Shown here in pieces: positions 35,658-45,469 of a DNA stretch of 64,000 nucleotides; position 1 is the first letter of the stretch, and every line of letters begins with the position of its first letter. Location of the stretch: contig CAYLHF010000003.1 of assembly GCA_964383365.1 (NCBI GenBank), positions 1 to 64,000 on the forward strand, written 5' to 3'. Origin of the DNA: CAYLHF01 sp964383365 (GTDB taxonomy: Bacteria; Bacteroidota; Rhodothermia; Rhodothermales; UBA10348). The position numbers and the translations under genes are program-made. Under the pieces are notes generated by a model. It was not told the DNA's origin. It saw nothing but the letters and a program-made list of their open reading frames with translations, and ran no database searches.

Positions 35658-36995
35658 TCAGAAATCTTGTTCCGGAATTATTTTACCCTTGCAGGTAAAA
35701 TGGCCGTCCAACCACGGATCAGACGTAGATAGAAGCGGGACAATACCGGCGACATCCGGCAGGTAGATTCCGAGCCTGTCCGGTTGTTGATCGACGGGAA
35801 TCAATCGTACCCATTTTCCGGTTCTGCTCGATACACTGGACGAGAAGGAACCTGCCAGGAAAGCAGCGAGCATCGCCGGTGGCATAAATTCCGGAATTGC
35901 AATCAAATTACGAACCGTATCCGAAAGAGGCAGGCTGTCCGATAATACATCTGATATCAGTCGAGATCCATTTCCGGTGTTCAGACCGGAGCGCAAGAAT
36001 CGGGCACTTAGCATACCTGCCGACCCACGAGTAAGACTGTCGACCGGAAAACCTGCCCATATGCCAGCAGAAACAGGCCCACGGCCCGGTTCGTCGATGG
36101 ACAGCATGCAGCGGTCTGTTTCCGGAAGGTTTTCGACTTCCGATAGTTCTGACCGTAATTCCTTCAAGAGTCGGACTCCGATGGAACGAATCATGCCGGC
36201 CGCAAACCCGAGAACGGTCGAACGATCCGTGTAGCAGGTGTCGGGATCAACATCCGTTCGGAGTACGTCGAGCAGAGGCCAGAGAGAAAGAACGATCGAA
36301 AAGGATGGACACCCGGCTACGCGATCCCTTTTCGCGTTGACCGAAAAAGACGAACGTCGGGCACTGGCTTCCGACAGCGAAAGAGCGACCAGGGAAGCCG
36401 CATACAGATCGTCAGCTCGGACACCGTGAAGAGAAGACCCCAGATTAATATTGACGTGTCCTTTCTCGCCTGACGAAAGAATATCACCGAGAGCAGGCAG
36501 AATCGACGTTTGTTCAGGGGTACCAGCCAGATCGATGTCCAAGAGATGAACGCTGTCAAATCCATTATCAATCGCCGCCGCGTGAATGGCCGAACAGACC
36601 CGTACGCTGTCTGAGGCAGAAAAACCGGTTAGAAGTTGAGACGCGTCGCTGACCTCCAGGCGGACCGGAGGTGAATGAAGGTGACGTTCACTGAAAAAGG
36701 AACGAAATCTGCCCGGAAGCGAACTGGTCGACAGCCGTACGCTGTCATATGATCTCGCGGCAACGGTGGCAGGAAGACGACTGGAACAAGACAGGAGTGG
36801 TACCCTGACTCGAATCTCCTCGGGTGTGGTCCACCTCGAATCGGGGGCCGATCCTGCGGTATCATCTTGTCGAATGGCCGGACCACTGTCCTCAAGCAGG
36901 AAATTTGCCAGCCGCTCAATCGTTTCGGGAGCGGTTGTATCCCCCAGAAGCGAATCAAGTTGGTCCACCAGTGTTCGGATCTGTTTCGAATGCAT
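35658..36995 (-). CDS. Uncharacterised serine-rich protein
   Basis: Protein of 445 residues, 7 bases upstream of the dipeptide epimerase gene and likely cotranscribed with it. I do not recognise the family. There is no signal peptide or transmembrane segment. The N-terminal 60 residues look helical (LVDQLDSLLGD, IERLANFLLE). A middle part alternates hydrophobic strands and helices (VHLLDIDLAG, HVNINLGSSLHGV). The C-terminal part is rich in Ser, Leu and Pro. It could be a diverged alpha/beta enzyme. It is long and uninterrupted, so translation is likely. Confidence 0.75.
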   Translation of the reverse strand: MHSKQIRTLVDQLDSLLGDTTAPETIERLANFLLEDSGPAIRQDDTAGSAPDSRWTTPEEIRVRVPLLSCSSRLPATVAARSYDSVRLSTSSLPGRFRSFFSERHLHSPPVRLEVSDASQLLTGFSASDSVRVCSAIHAAAIDNGFDSVHLLDIDLAGTPEQTSILPALGDILSSGEKGHVNINLGSSLHGVRADDLYAASLVALSLSEASARRSSFSVNAKRDRVAGCPSFSIVLSLWPLLDVLRTDVDPDTCYTDRSTVLGFAAGMIRSIGVRLLKELRSELSEVENLPETDRCMLSIDEPGRGPVSAGIWAGFPVDSLTRGSAGMLSARFLRSGLNTGNGSRLISDVLSDSLPLSDTVRNLIAIPEFMPPAMLAAFLAGSFSSSVSSRTGKWVRLIPVDQQPDRLGIYLPDVAGIVPLLSTSDPWLDGHFTCKGKIIPEQDF

Positions 36996-37121
36996 GAGGC
37001 TATTCTGTGCAATGAATCTGGCACAATATAGTCCACTACAAGAGCACGAGGAAGTATCGGATGAAAGGACCTATGTCTCCAGCGCCGTCGGAGATTGGTT
37101 GAGGCGGATTGGGCAAATAAA

Positions 37122-37155
37122 TTACGGGGCGCTCGGATACCCGAGCGCCCCGTAA
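37122..37155 (-). terminator. Strong terminator after htrA
   Basis: A 15-bp perfect stem (TTACGGGGCGCTCGG with its complement) and 4-base loop. Read on the minus strand it lies 20 bases after the htrA stop and is followed by TTTATTTG, a fair T-run. This is the clearest intrinsic terminator in the window. Confidence 0.85.
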
Positions 37156-37175
37156 ACAGCGGATAAATGAAGTAA

Positions 37176-38711
37176 TTACTTCGACTTTGAGAGCGCGGTA
37201 AAGAATTTCTGTGGTGGCGACGATGACGTGTGATACGCTTCGATTATGAACGAGTCACCTTCGGCGAGTTCCGAATAAATTTTTTCGAACTCTTTTCGGT
37301 TCGCAACATCCCGTCGGTCAATCCTCGAAATAACGTCTCCGCGGCGAAGTTCAGCTTCCCGGTAGGCGACACTCCCTTCGTCGATCGAGGTGATGACAAC
37401 GCCTTGGACAGAAGCGTCGTCAAAACCGAGTCGTTGCCGGTTAGCATCAGTCAGCGTCTCGAGAGAAATCCCCAGATCTTCAACCAGTGACGACTGATCG
37501 TCCGCCTTCTTTCTGTCCGGGGAGACGGGGCCGTTTTCCGCGAGAAATTCTGATCGCCTTCCGAGTACTACCGAATGAACGCTGGTTTTTCCATCCCGGA
37601 CAATCGTCAGGTCCACGCTGTCTTCAGGGAGCAGATTGCCGATTACAGTCCGTAATTCATTGAAATCCTGGAGGGTTCGTCCATCAATGGCCGTGATGAT
37701 ATCACCTTCTCGAAGATCCGCTTTTTGCGCGGGCGTACCGTCATTCACCACCGTTATTTGAGCGGAGCCGAGGGGAACGTCCATGGCCTCAGCCAGGGAT
37801 CTGGATACACCTGCAAAATTGACACCCAGGAAGCCGCGTTCGACGGATCCAGAATCAATGAGTTGGCCGACAACATTACTTACCACTTCTACCGGAATGG
37901 CAAAGGCTATTCCCTGGTTGCCTCCGGACTGGGAGTAGATTGCCGAGTTGATACCGACCAGATTACCTCGCAGGTCGACAAGCGGTCCACCCGAATTTCC
38001 GGGATTGATTGCAGCATCGGTCTGGATGAACGATGCGAACAGGTTCAGGCCGCTGAGTCTGGAACTCGTTCTACGGACTGAACTTACGATTCCCGAAGTC
38101 ACGGTATTTCCCAGATCTTCTGAAAGAGGCGATCCGAACGCCAATACCCACTGCCCTACGTGAATGGTCGTGGCGTCAGGAATGTTGATGACCGGAAGAT
38201 CAGAGGCATCGATCTGAATGACGGCCAGATCACTGTCTTTGTCAGAACCCACAAGCGTTGCGTCATATTCACTTCCGTCCAACAGGGTAACCTTAAGGTC
38301 GTCCGCTTCGCCAACAACGTGATAATTGGTAACGATGTATCCGTCGGAGCGTACGACAACACCTGAACCAAGGGCCTGCGATCGCGGAGGGGTGGGTGCG
38401 CCGTTGCCATCTCTTCTGAAGAAGAATTGAAATGGATCACCGGGGTTTTGTTTGAGAACTTTCTCGGAGTGAATCTGGACTACCATCGGATTCACTTTTT
38501 CAGCAACACGGACGAAGACACTTTCGAACGCGAGTGGAGAAGACGAACCGGATTCGTCGGCCGACTGATCATGAGAAACCGTTGGACTGGCGCTTGAGAT
38601 CGCTGCGACGTGGTCACCCTTTCCCAAGAGATTGGCACCCACCGTGGTAAATAGAATACCGGAGATGAATGTGGCGGCGAATGCTATGACCAAAGATATT
38701 TTTCTATTCAT
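37176..38711 (-). CDS. htrA: HtrA/DegP-family periplasmic serine protease with two PDZ domains
   Basis: Protein of 511 residues. An N-terminal signal or anchor segment lies at about 5-28. The trypsin-like domain has the complete triad: H131 in VTNYHVVG, D161 in SDKDSDLAVIQ, S240 in NPGNSGGPL. Two PDZ domains follow, at about 280-390 and 410-505 (GVNFAGVSR, DLREGDIITAIDGR; later VVITSIDEGS, RRGDVISRIDRR). It degrades or chaperones misfolded envelope proteins. It stands as a single gene ending in a strong terminator; about 157 bases of upstream DNA separate it from the dipeptidase gene. Confidence 0.95.
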   Translation of the reverse strand: MNRKISLVIAFAATFISGILFTTVGANLLGKGDHVAAISSASPTVSHDQSADESGSSSPLAFESVFVRVAEKVNPMVVQIHSEKVLKQNPGDPFQFFFRRDGNGAPTPPRSQALGSGVVVRSDGYIVTNYHVVGEADDLKVTLLDGSEYDATLVGSDKDSDLAVIQIDASDLPVINIPDATTIHVGQWVLAFGSPLSEDLGNTVTSGIVSSVRRTSSRLSGLNLFASFIQTDAAINPGNSGGPLVDLRGNLVGINSAIYSQSGGNQGIAFAIPVEVVSNVVGQLIDSGSVERGFLGVNFAGVSRSLAEAMDVPLGSAQITVVNDGTPAQKADLREGDIITAIDGRTLQDFNELRTVIGNLLPEDSVDLTIVRDGKTSVHSVVLGRRSEFLAENGPVSPDRKKADDQSSLVEDLGISLETLTDANRQRLGFDDASVQGVVITSIDEGSVAYREAELRRGDVISRIDRRDVANRKEFEKIYSELAEGDSFIIEAYHTSSSPPQKFFTALSKSK

Positions 38712-38868
38712 TATTAATCACCTGAGATAACATATTGAGTTCCGGTTATGATTCTGACAGTAAACGAACGGGTCTCTTGAAATAGTATGTAAAACCGGTG
38801 TGAACCCGACGTTCATTCCAGTAGTCTATTGATTCGAGTCAGGGTATGGTCACGGTCTCTACCTGGCA

Positions 38869-40062
38869 TTACGGATTCTGAGCGTGTTGCTCGACTTCGC
38901 TCCAGACCCGGAGCAGATTGCCTCCCAGTATTTTTCTTATATCCTCGTCGGTGTACCCCCGAAGAATGAGTTCTTCTATCAATACAGGGTATGATGAGAC
39001 GTCAGGCAATTCCCGGGGCAGAAGAAATACCCCGTCAAAATCGGACCCGATACCTACGTGATCGATTCCGAGGTGTTCTACAGCATAATCTATGTGATCA
39101 GCCACGTCGTCAACCATACCGGTAGCGTACGCTCTTCGTTGCTCCACCCGATACTGAAATGCGTCGTCACCTGTCAGGCCTCGCTCATCTATTGCGTTCT
39201 GGATGGCTTCCTGAGCTTTATCCCCAAGAGGCTGATATTCGCTTCTCAGAAATACGGAACCAAATGGAATCATCGCGACTCCACCGTTTTCTGCCAGCGC
39301 AGCCAGTTGTTCATCGTTGAGATTCCTTTCCCAACCCGGTGTAAATGCCCGCATTCCTGAGTGAGAAGCAATAACAGGGGATGAAGTGGCCGACAGAACG
39401 TCGAAGAACGTACTATCGGTGACGTGGGATACATCCACCATCATTCCAAGTCTGTTCATTTCACGGACGACCTCGAATCCAAATGGGCTAAGACCATTCC
39501 ACGTATAGGTCGAATCGTATGACGAATCGCCGATCAGATTGTCCTTCGAGTGGGTCAGGGTGATGTATCGAATACCGCGATCGAAAAAATATCGCACGTT
39601 TGAGAGATCAGATTCGATGCCCGATCCGTTCTCCATGCCCATTGCGAGTGATACCAGGCCCGCATTTTTCTGAGCGATGATATCCTCCGGACTGTACGCC
39701 AACGCAAACCGGGTCGGTGCATGAGTCGCGAACGCCTCCACCAGGTCGATTAACGAATCTGCCAGATGCGCCGATGCGCCGGGTGTTTCCTGCAGTTCAG
39801 CTGGCAAATAGATGGACATGAACGGTGCATTGAGTCCACCTTTTTTGGCGCGAGGAAAATCAAAATCTCCCCCCAGCGTAAGACGGGAAACATCCTCCTC
39901 CTTTTCGGTCATCCGATAGGGCACGTCAATATGCGTGTCGATAGTAATCATCTCCTGAGCGAGGGTCTCCGCATGCTCCCGGATATCACTTTGATTCGTC
40001 TGCATCCGGCATCCGGCAAACAGGAGAGTGGTCACGATTGAAAAGGAAAGAATCCTGCACAT
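38869..40062 (-). CDS. Membrane dipeptidase (M19 family) lipoprotein
   Basis: Lipoprotein of 397 residues (lipobox LFAGC at about 18). Zinc ligands and catalytic blocks of renal-dipeptidase-type enzymes are present: TIDTHIDVPY, TLTHSKDN, VDVSHVTDSTF, ASHSGMRAF and GIGSDFDGV. It hydrolyses dipeptides, often with D-configured residues, in the envelope. It sits just downstream of mpl (57 bases) and upstream of other murein-linked genes, so peptidoglycan-derived dipeptides are a reasonable substrate, by inference. Confidence 0.93.
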   Translation of the reverse strand: MCRILSFSIVTTLLFAGCRMQTNQSDIREHAETLAQEMITIDTHIDVPYRMTEKEEDVSRLTLGGDFDFPRAKKGGLNAPFMSIYLPAELQETPGASAHLADSLIDLVEAFATHAPTRFALAYSPEDIIAQKNAGLVSLAMGMENGSGIESDLSNVRYFFDRGIRYITLTHSKDNLIGDSSYDSTYTWNGLSPFGFEVVREMNRLGMMVDVSHVTDSTFFDVLSATSSPVIASHSGMRAFTPGWERNLNDEQLAALAENGGVAMIPFGSVFLRSEYQPLGDKAQEAIQNAIDERGLTGDDAFQYRVEQRRAYATGMVDDVADHIDYAVEHLGIDHVGIGSDFDGVFLLPRELPDVSSYPVLIEELILRGYTDEDIRKILGGNLLRVWSEVEQHAQNP

Positions 40063-40119
40063 GAATCTGGACGGTTTTAGCTAGTATTCGAGGGGGGAGG
40101 TGCTGAGGTGTTCAGATTG

Positions 40120-41613
40120 TCAGGAACGGATCCCAGGCTCTCTTGCTGACAGCATGGTCAGGATTCGATCGTGAATGTTTCCAAATCCTCCGTTACTCAT
40201 GATCAACACGACGTCTCCCGGTAGGATATAATCGAGAAGCGGAGGGAGCAATGCATCGGCACCCTCGGCCGCCATGGTATTTCGATCTGGCAATTCGATT
40301 CGTCCAAGAAGGCGATCGATATCCAGAAAGTCATCGGTTCGATCGTTGTGTCGAAAAGGGGGGCGGCTGAGAAATACGGCATCGGCGTTACCAAATGCCT
40401 CGGCGTACCCCTCCTCGAAGACACGGCGCCTACTCGAATTCGATCTGGGTTCGAAGACAGCAATCAATCGTCGGTCCGGCCATCGTGCTTTGATAGAATC
40501 TACCGTTGCCCGGACGGCTGTTGGATGGTGGGCGAAATCGTCAACAACGATGGTGTCTGAGACGATTCCACGGATCTGTTGCCTTCGCTGAATCCCGGAA
40601 AAAGTGTCGAGTGCTTGCTGAATCTGTCGAAGTGAGACGTCTTCATCGAGAGCCACAGAGCAAACCGCGAGTGCGTTCATCAGATTGTGTACACCGCAGA
40701 GCGAAAGACGTACCCGTCCGATAGTTATTCCATGAAGAACAATGTCGAAGGACTGACCGCTGTCTGAACCCTCTATATCCGCTGCCGTCAGAGAACAGGT
40801 CTCAGATGAAAGGCCGTATTCAATACTTCGCACACCGGTCGGAATAGACAGGGCCATACATTTTGGATCATCGCCATTTCGGACGAGGAGTCCGCCGGGC
40901 GGGATTCGGTCCACAAACGCCTGAAAGGCCTCGATGTAATCGCTGAAGGACTCGTAGATGTCCGCGTGGTCAAATTCGACCGACGTGACAATGGCTGTCT
41001 GTGGTTTGTAGTGTAGAAATTTCGGTCGTTTGTCGAAATAAGCGCTGTCATACTCATCTCCTTCGATAATGAACAGGTCTCCGGTTCCACCCGAATAACT
41101 CTTCGACTGATCGCTCAGAACACCTCCGACCAGATATCCGGGGTCGAGCCCGGCAGTTCGAAAAACATGTAAGAGAAGGCTGGTAGTAGTTGTTTTGCCG
41201 TGGGTTCCGGCCACAACCAATGATTTTCTGTCTCTGATATAGTAGGTCGCAAGTGCCTCCGGGAGCGATACCTGAGCCAGGCCCAACTCTCGTGCGCGTG
41301 TGGCCTCGACGTGTGTGGGCGAACACGCGTTGCCGACTACGATCAGATCAGTAGATCCGTCGATTCTATCCGCTTCAAATCCCTCATAGACCGGGATTCC
41401 CTGTTCGGTCAACTGATCGCTCATCGGGGGGTAAGCTGCAGCATCCGATCCGGAAACAGTGACTCCGGATTCCTTGAAAAGACCGGCAAGGGACCCCATG
41501 CCCGTTCCACAAATACCGATGAGATAGGCTGACTTCAGGTCGCAAATCTCTGGCGCTTTCGGGCGATCGAAGATCCGAAGATGGGCGTCCGGATAAAGGG
41601 TGATGTCTTTCAT
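40120..41613 (-). CDS. mpl: UDP-N-acetylmuramate:L-alanyl-gamma-D-glutamyl-meso-diaminopimelate ligase
   Basis: Mur-ligase family enzyme of 497 residues that recycles murein tripeptide by joining it to UDP-MurNAc. ATP motif VAGTHGKTTTTSLL; the N-terminal IGICGTGMGSLAGLF and the block IIEGDEYDSAYFDKRPKF distinguish Mpl from MurC. VDDFAHHPTAVRATVDS is the late Mur-ligase motif. It starts 36 bases downstream of the RND pump gene but has its own function; read-through from the pump operon is possible. Confidence 0.93.
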   Translation of the reverse strand: MKDITLYPDAHLRIFDRPKAPEICDLKSAYLIGICGTGMGSLAGLFKESGVTVSGSDAAAYPPMSDQLTEQGIPVYEGFEADRIDGSTDLIVVGNACSPTHVEATRARELGLAQVSLPEALATYYIRDRKSLVVAGTHGKTTTTSLLLHVFRTAGLDPGYLVGGVLSDQSKSYSGGTGDLFIIEGDEYDSAYFDKRPKFLHYKPQTAIVTSVEFDHADIYESFSDYIEAFQAFVDRIPPGGLLVRNGDDPKCMALSIPTGVRSIEYGLSSETCSLTAADIEGSDSGQSFDIVLHGITIGRVRLSLCGVHNLMNALAVCSVALDEDVSLRQIQQALDTFSGIQRRQQIRGIVSDTIVVDDFAHHPTAVRATVDSIKARWPDRRLIAVFEPRSNSSRRRVFEEGYAEAFGNADAVFLSRPPFRHNDRTDDFLDIDRLLGRIELPDRNTMAAEGADALLPPLLDYILPGDVVLIMSNGGFGNIHDRILTMLSAREPGIRS

Positions 41614-41649
41614 TCAGCGGACCAACTTCAAATGACGCAACCTGACGAA

Positions 41650-44600
41650 CTACACGCTTACAGGTGCCATTGCGTTCCGCATCCGATTTGCGAGAGAGTC
41701 GAATACAGAATACATGACCGGGACGATTACGAGCGTAAGAAACGTTGCGAATGTCAACCCGGCTATAATTGCGGTTCCCATCGGACCCCAGAACTGGGTG
41801 TTCTCCGACCCAAACTGGATATTCGGATTCAAATCCGTCAAAAGTCCCACGAAATCGATGGTTATTCCGAACGTCAGCGGGAGAAGTCCGATCACGGTCG
41901 TCAATGCGGTGAGCAGCACGGGTCTGAATCGTGTCGCTCCGGCTTCCATAATGGCATCGTGCTTGGACATACCTCTCTCTTGAAGCTGCATCGTGTAGTC
42001 GATCAGTACGATGTTATTATTGACGACTATACCGGCCAGACTGATCACTCCTATAAATGTCATCAGACCGAATGGCGTACGCGTAAGAATCAGACCGAGC
42101 AGGACTCCGATAAGGCTGAAGCCAACGGCTACCATGATGATGAAAGGGGAACTAACCTTGTTGAACTGTGCCACCATGATCATGAATATCATTGAAATGC
42201 CTATCAAGAACACAACGGAAAGAAAACCGAAGCTCTCTGCCTGCTCTTCATTCTCTCCCGTATACGAGATATGATACCCGGGAGGGAGGGCCGACTCGAT
42301 GGTTGCAAGTTTTGCCTGAACCATGCCGAGGATGGCCTGTCCATTGGCCCCTGGAGCCGCCTGACCCGTCACAACGGCCACACGGTTGAGATCCAGTCGT
42401 GTTATGGTTCCCAGCCCGCCCGATACCTGAAGCTCAGCCACAGAGACGAGAGGAATCTGATTGCCTTCCTCCAGTATGGTCAGGTTGTTCAGGCTTTCAA
42501 GACTCTGTCTGTCTGATTCTCTGAGGCGTACAACAATATCGTATTCGTCGTCGCCGTCTCGAAATTTTCCGGCCTCTATACCATTGACTGCGGCACGTAC
42601 GGTAGACGCTATTTTCCGGGTCGAAAGCCCGAATTCGGCTGCTCTAACCCGGTCTATATGGACGCCGAGTTCCGGTCGCCCGGTATTTAAATTATCGGCT
42701 ACATCGACGAGCCCCGGAATAGAACCATTTTCTGATGCATCTACAAGCACCGTCTTGATCTCTCTGGTTATCCGTGTGATCTCATCAAACTCCGACCCGG
42801 TCACTTCGATGTTAACCGGAGCACCGGTGGGTGGACCTTGATCACCTACACCCGTCACCCGAATCTCTGCCCCGGAGATACCTCGTACAAAATCCCGTAT
42901 CCTCGTGAGTGTCTCCTGGCTGGACTCATTTCTATCGGAGTAGTCGACGATATTCATTGATATTCTCGAACGCTCAGGACTTGGTGTACCGATAAAATCC
43001 TGATCGCTGCCGACACCGACATTCACGAGAATATTTTTAATATTGCTCGTAGTACTCGTGCTCTGCTCGAGTAGACCGTCGAGTCTTTCGTTCGCAGATT
43101 CAGCGACGTCGTTACTGGAATCGATATTCATGCCGAGAGGGCCAGTCGCGTTGATCTGGATCATGGTAGGATCCGTGGTCGGAAAAAATTCGACGCCGGT
43201 AGGATCAATCACGAACATGATGATAATTGCGAAAAGCGCTCCGATTGAGCCCGTAAGGAGCTTCGCCCGATTATCAGTCAGGAGCAGGGTATCTCGTCGC
43301 CTCAGTAGTTTGCCGGCGAATCCGACGGCGATCATGACCCCCGGAAGTATCAGCAGGTTGAGTATAGTATTGAGATCGATTTCCGTCTCTCCAAGTGCCA
43401 TCAACCCGAGCGTCACGACGCTCACGACGGCAAAAATAATTCCAGCTCGGACACTGCTGGTCGACCCGAGGAAAAGGGTCTCAAGCGTATGCACAAAGAT
43501 GCCGACTACACCTACGGCCAATAGAATCCCGGCCGGTACCATCACTACCAGGGATGCAGTCTCGCCGGCTATGGAGCCGATCACGGAACTGAGGATAAAC
43601 AGAATTACACCCAGCGTAAATGATCCCAGGGCAAACGTATTTCGAATCAACGCATGACGCACCGAGTGATCCCGTTCAAGCATCCATTGCAGCATGACGC
43701 GGTAGCGGGCGATGATTCCAGGAAGACCAACGGACATAAACCAGTCGCCCACCGGCTTGAAAAACCACCGGTGTGTCCCAATAAGAATGGGAACTGCGAC
43801 AACCAGAACCAACAGTGTCTTCCAGTTGGAAAGTCCTATGAGGAGAGCCGAAAAAACGATTACTCCTGCCATGATTTTTCGGAAGAGGGGACTTCGATCA
43901 GGCTTTGTCTCCGAATCGAGACGGACGAACATACCGGTCAGAACCGGATTTATAATGATCGCGACGAACAGTGAACAGACAAGTGTGACAATCAGGGTAA
44001 GCGGCATGTAGGACATGAACTCACCGATTATCCCCGGCCAAAACAACATCGGGGCAAATACCGCAACCGTTGTTGCGGTTGAAGCGATAACGGCGCCGGC
44101 AACCTCGCCGGTACCCCGTTTTGCAGCTTCATACTTCGAATACCCCTCTTCATGATACCGGTAAATATTCTCGACGATAACAATGGCGTTATCAACCAAC
44201 ATTCCGAGAGCAATGATCAGAGAAAAGAGTATGACGAAGTTCAGCGTGTATCCCATCGCCTGGAATACCGTGAAGGAAATAAACATGGACAGGGGAATGG
44301 CGATGCCAACGAGAACCGCGTTTCTGACACCCAGGAAAAAGAGAAGAACGGCGATTACGAACAGAAGACCGCTTATGATATTGTTTTCCAGATCCGTAAT
44401 CAGATCGGTGACGAATTTGCTCTGATCACCGGTAATGATCATTTTCGTTCCGCTTGGAAAAGGAAACTGATCGAGCGTATCGTCGACTTTTGCCACAGTT
44501 TCCAGAATGTTTTCGCCGGTACGTTTCTTTACGTTCAGGCTGATTACGGGGAGCATGGCCGTATCGTCTCCCTCGTACTTCGTCAGTGACCCGTCTGCCT

Positions 44601-45435
44601 CTTCTGTCTGTAGAATCGAGAGGCGCGAGTACGAGGTACGGTCCACAAAACCAAAGCTGACGGTGGCTATGTCCCGAACATAGATCGGAACGCGGCCGGC
44701 AGATTTGATGGCGAGGTCTTCTATTTCAGACGGGTCGTCGAATTCACCATCAACTCGAACCAGATAATTCAATCGATCGACGTCTATCGATCCCCCCGGG
44801 AGATTGGTGTTCTCTTCGCGAATCGTATCTATCAAATCTGTAAACGTCAGATTGTAACTTTGAAGTAAACTGAGATCGGCGCTGACCTGTACCTCTCTAT
44901 CGAGACCTCCTATGAGCTCGACTTCCAGGACACTGGGGATCGTCTCGAGCTCCTCCTGTAAATCCTCGGCAACATCCTTCAACCGCGTCAGCGGATACGT
45001 GGACGAGAGGTTTACCGTCAGAATGGGAAACTGGGAAAAATCGATTTCGTTGACGATGGGCTCTTCGATATCTGAAGGCATATCCGGTTTAGCCAGGTCA
45101 ACTTTATCCCTGACTTTGGCAAACGCTTCGTCAAGTGAGACGTCCGGATCAAACTCCACAACAATCTGGGAGACCCCTTCTGTCGATGTAGATCGAATCT
45201 CTTTAATCCCATTAAGTCCATGGATCTCACGTTCAATATGCTGCGTGATCAGGGTTTCAATATCGTCTGGACTGGCCCCAGGATAGATGGTAGTGACGAT
45301 AATGTTCGGGATCTCGATCGACGGTGCTGCCTCTTTGGGAATAGTGACATAACTGTAAATCCCACCCAGGGTAAGGATTACAGTCAGCACGGCGACCGTG
45401 GTATGGAAGCGAATGGCGGTATCAGTGAGTTTCAT
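41650..45435 (-). CDS. RND efflux transporter permease with enlarged membrane insert
   Basis: Inner-membrane pump of about 1261 residues, some 200 longer than AcrB. The N-terminal half has the first membrane helix (VLTVILTLGGIYSYVTIP), porter domains and the relay region GMLVDNAIVIVENIYR. The second half repeats this and ends in VVNNNIVLIDYTMQLQERG and the final helices. An additional block of hydrophobic segments lies at about 505-720, between helix 6 and the seventh helix (AKLLTGSIGALFAIIIMF). ATG at 45435 (MKLTDTAIRF) is used because the longer frame (to 45513) would overlap the adaptor gene. Third gene of a TolC-adaptor-pump operon under a TetR regulator. Confidence 0.93.
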   Translation of the reverse strand: MKLTDTAIRFHTTVAVLTVILTLGGIYSYVTIPKEAAPSIEIPNIIVTTIYPGASPDDIETLITQHIEREIHGLNGIKEIRSTSTEGVSQIVVEFDPDVSLDEAFAKVRDKVDLAKPDMPSDIEEPIVNEIDFSQFPILTVNLSSTYPLTRLKDVAEDLQEELETIPSVLEVELIGGLDREVQVSADLSLLQSYNLTFTDLIDTIREENTNLPGGSIDVDRLNYLVRVDGEFDDPSEIEDLAIKSAGRVPIYVRDIATVSFGFVDRTSYSRLSILQTEEADGSLTKYEGDDTAMLPVISLNVKKRTGENILETVAKVDDTLDQFPFPSGTKMIITGDQSKFVTDLITDLENNIISGLLFVIAVLLFFLGVRNAVLVGIAIPLSMFISFTVFQAMGYTLNFVILFSLIIALGMLVDNAIVIVENIYRYHEEGYSKYEAAKRGTGEVAGAVIASTATTVAVFAPMLFWPGIIGEFMSYMPLTLIVTLVCSLFVAIIINPVLTGMFVRLDSETKPDRSPLFRKIMAGVIVFSALLIGLSNWKTLLVLVVAVPILIGTHRWFFKPVGDWFMSVGLPGIIARYRVMLQWMLERDHSVRHALIRNTFALGSFTLGVILFILSSVIGSIAGETASLVVMVPAGILLAVGVVGIFVHTLETLFLGSTSSVRAGIIFAVVSVVTLGLMALGETEIDLNTILNLLILPGVMIAVGFAGKLLRRRDTLLLTDNRAKLLTGSIGALFAIIIMFVIDPTGVEFFPTTDPTMIQINATGPLGMNIDSSNDVAESANERLDGLLEQSTSTTSNIKNILVNVGVGSDQDFIGTPSPERSRISMNIVDYSDRNESSQETLTRIRDFVRGISGAEIRVTGVGDQGPPTGAPVNIEVTGSEFDEITRITREIKTVLVDASENGSIPGLVDVADNLNTGRPELGVHIDRVRAAEFGLSTRKIASTVRAAVNGIEAGKFRDGDDEYDIVVRLRESDRQSLESLNNLTILEEGNQIPLVSVAELQVSGGLGTITRLDLNRVAVVTGQAAPGANGQAILGMVQAKLATIESALPPGYHISYTGENEEQAESFGFLSVVFLIGISMIFMIMVAQFNKVSSPFIIMVAVGFSLIGVLLGLILTRTPFGLMTFIGVISLAGIVVNNNIVLIDYTMQLQERGMSKHDAIMEAGATRFRPVLLTALTTVIGLLPLTFGITIDFVGLLTDLNPNIQFGSENTQFWGPMGTAIIAGLTFATFLTLVIVPVMYSVFDSLANRMRNAMAPVSV

Positions 45436-45469
45436 TATCTCGGTACATTCGGGGTTGACACGAATCGAA

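Noticed and set aside
41581..43657. Several plus-strand frames of 65-204 codons
   Set aside because: All are antisense to the RND pump gene and have biased compositions rather than domains.
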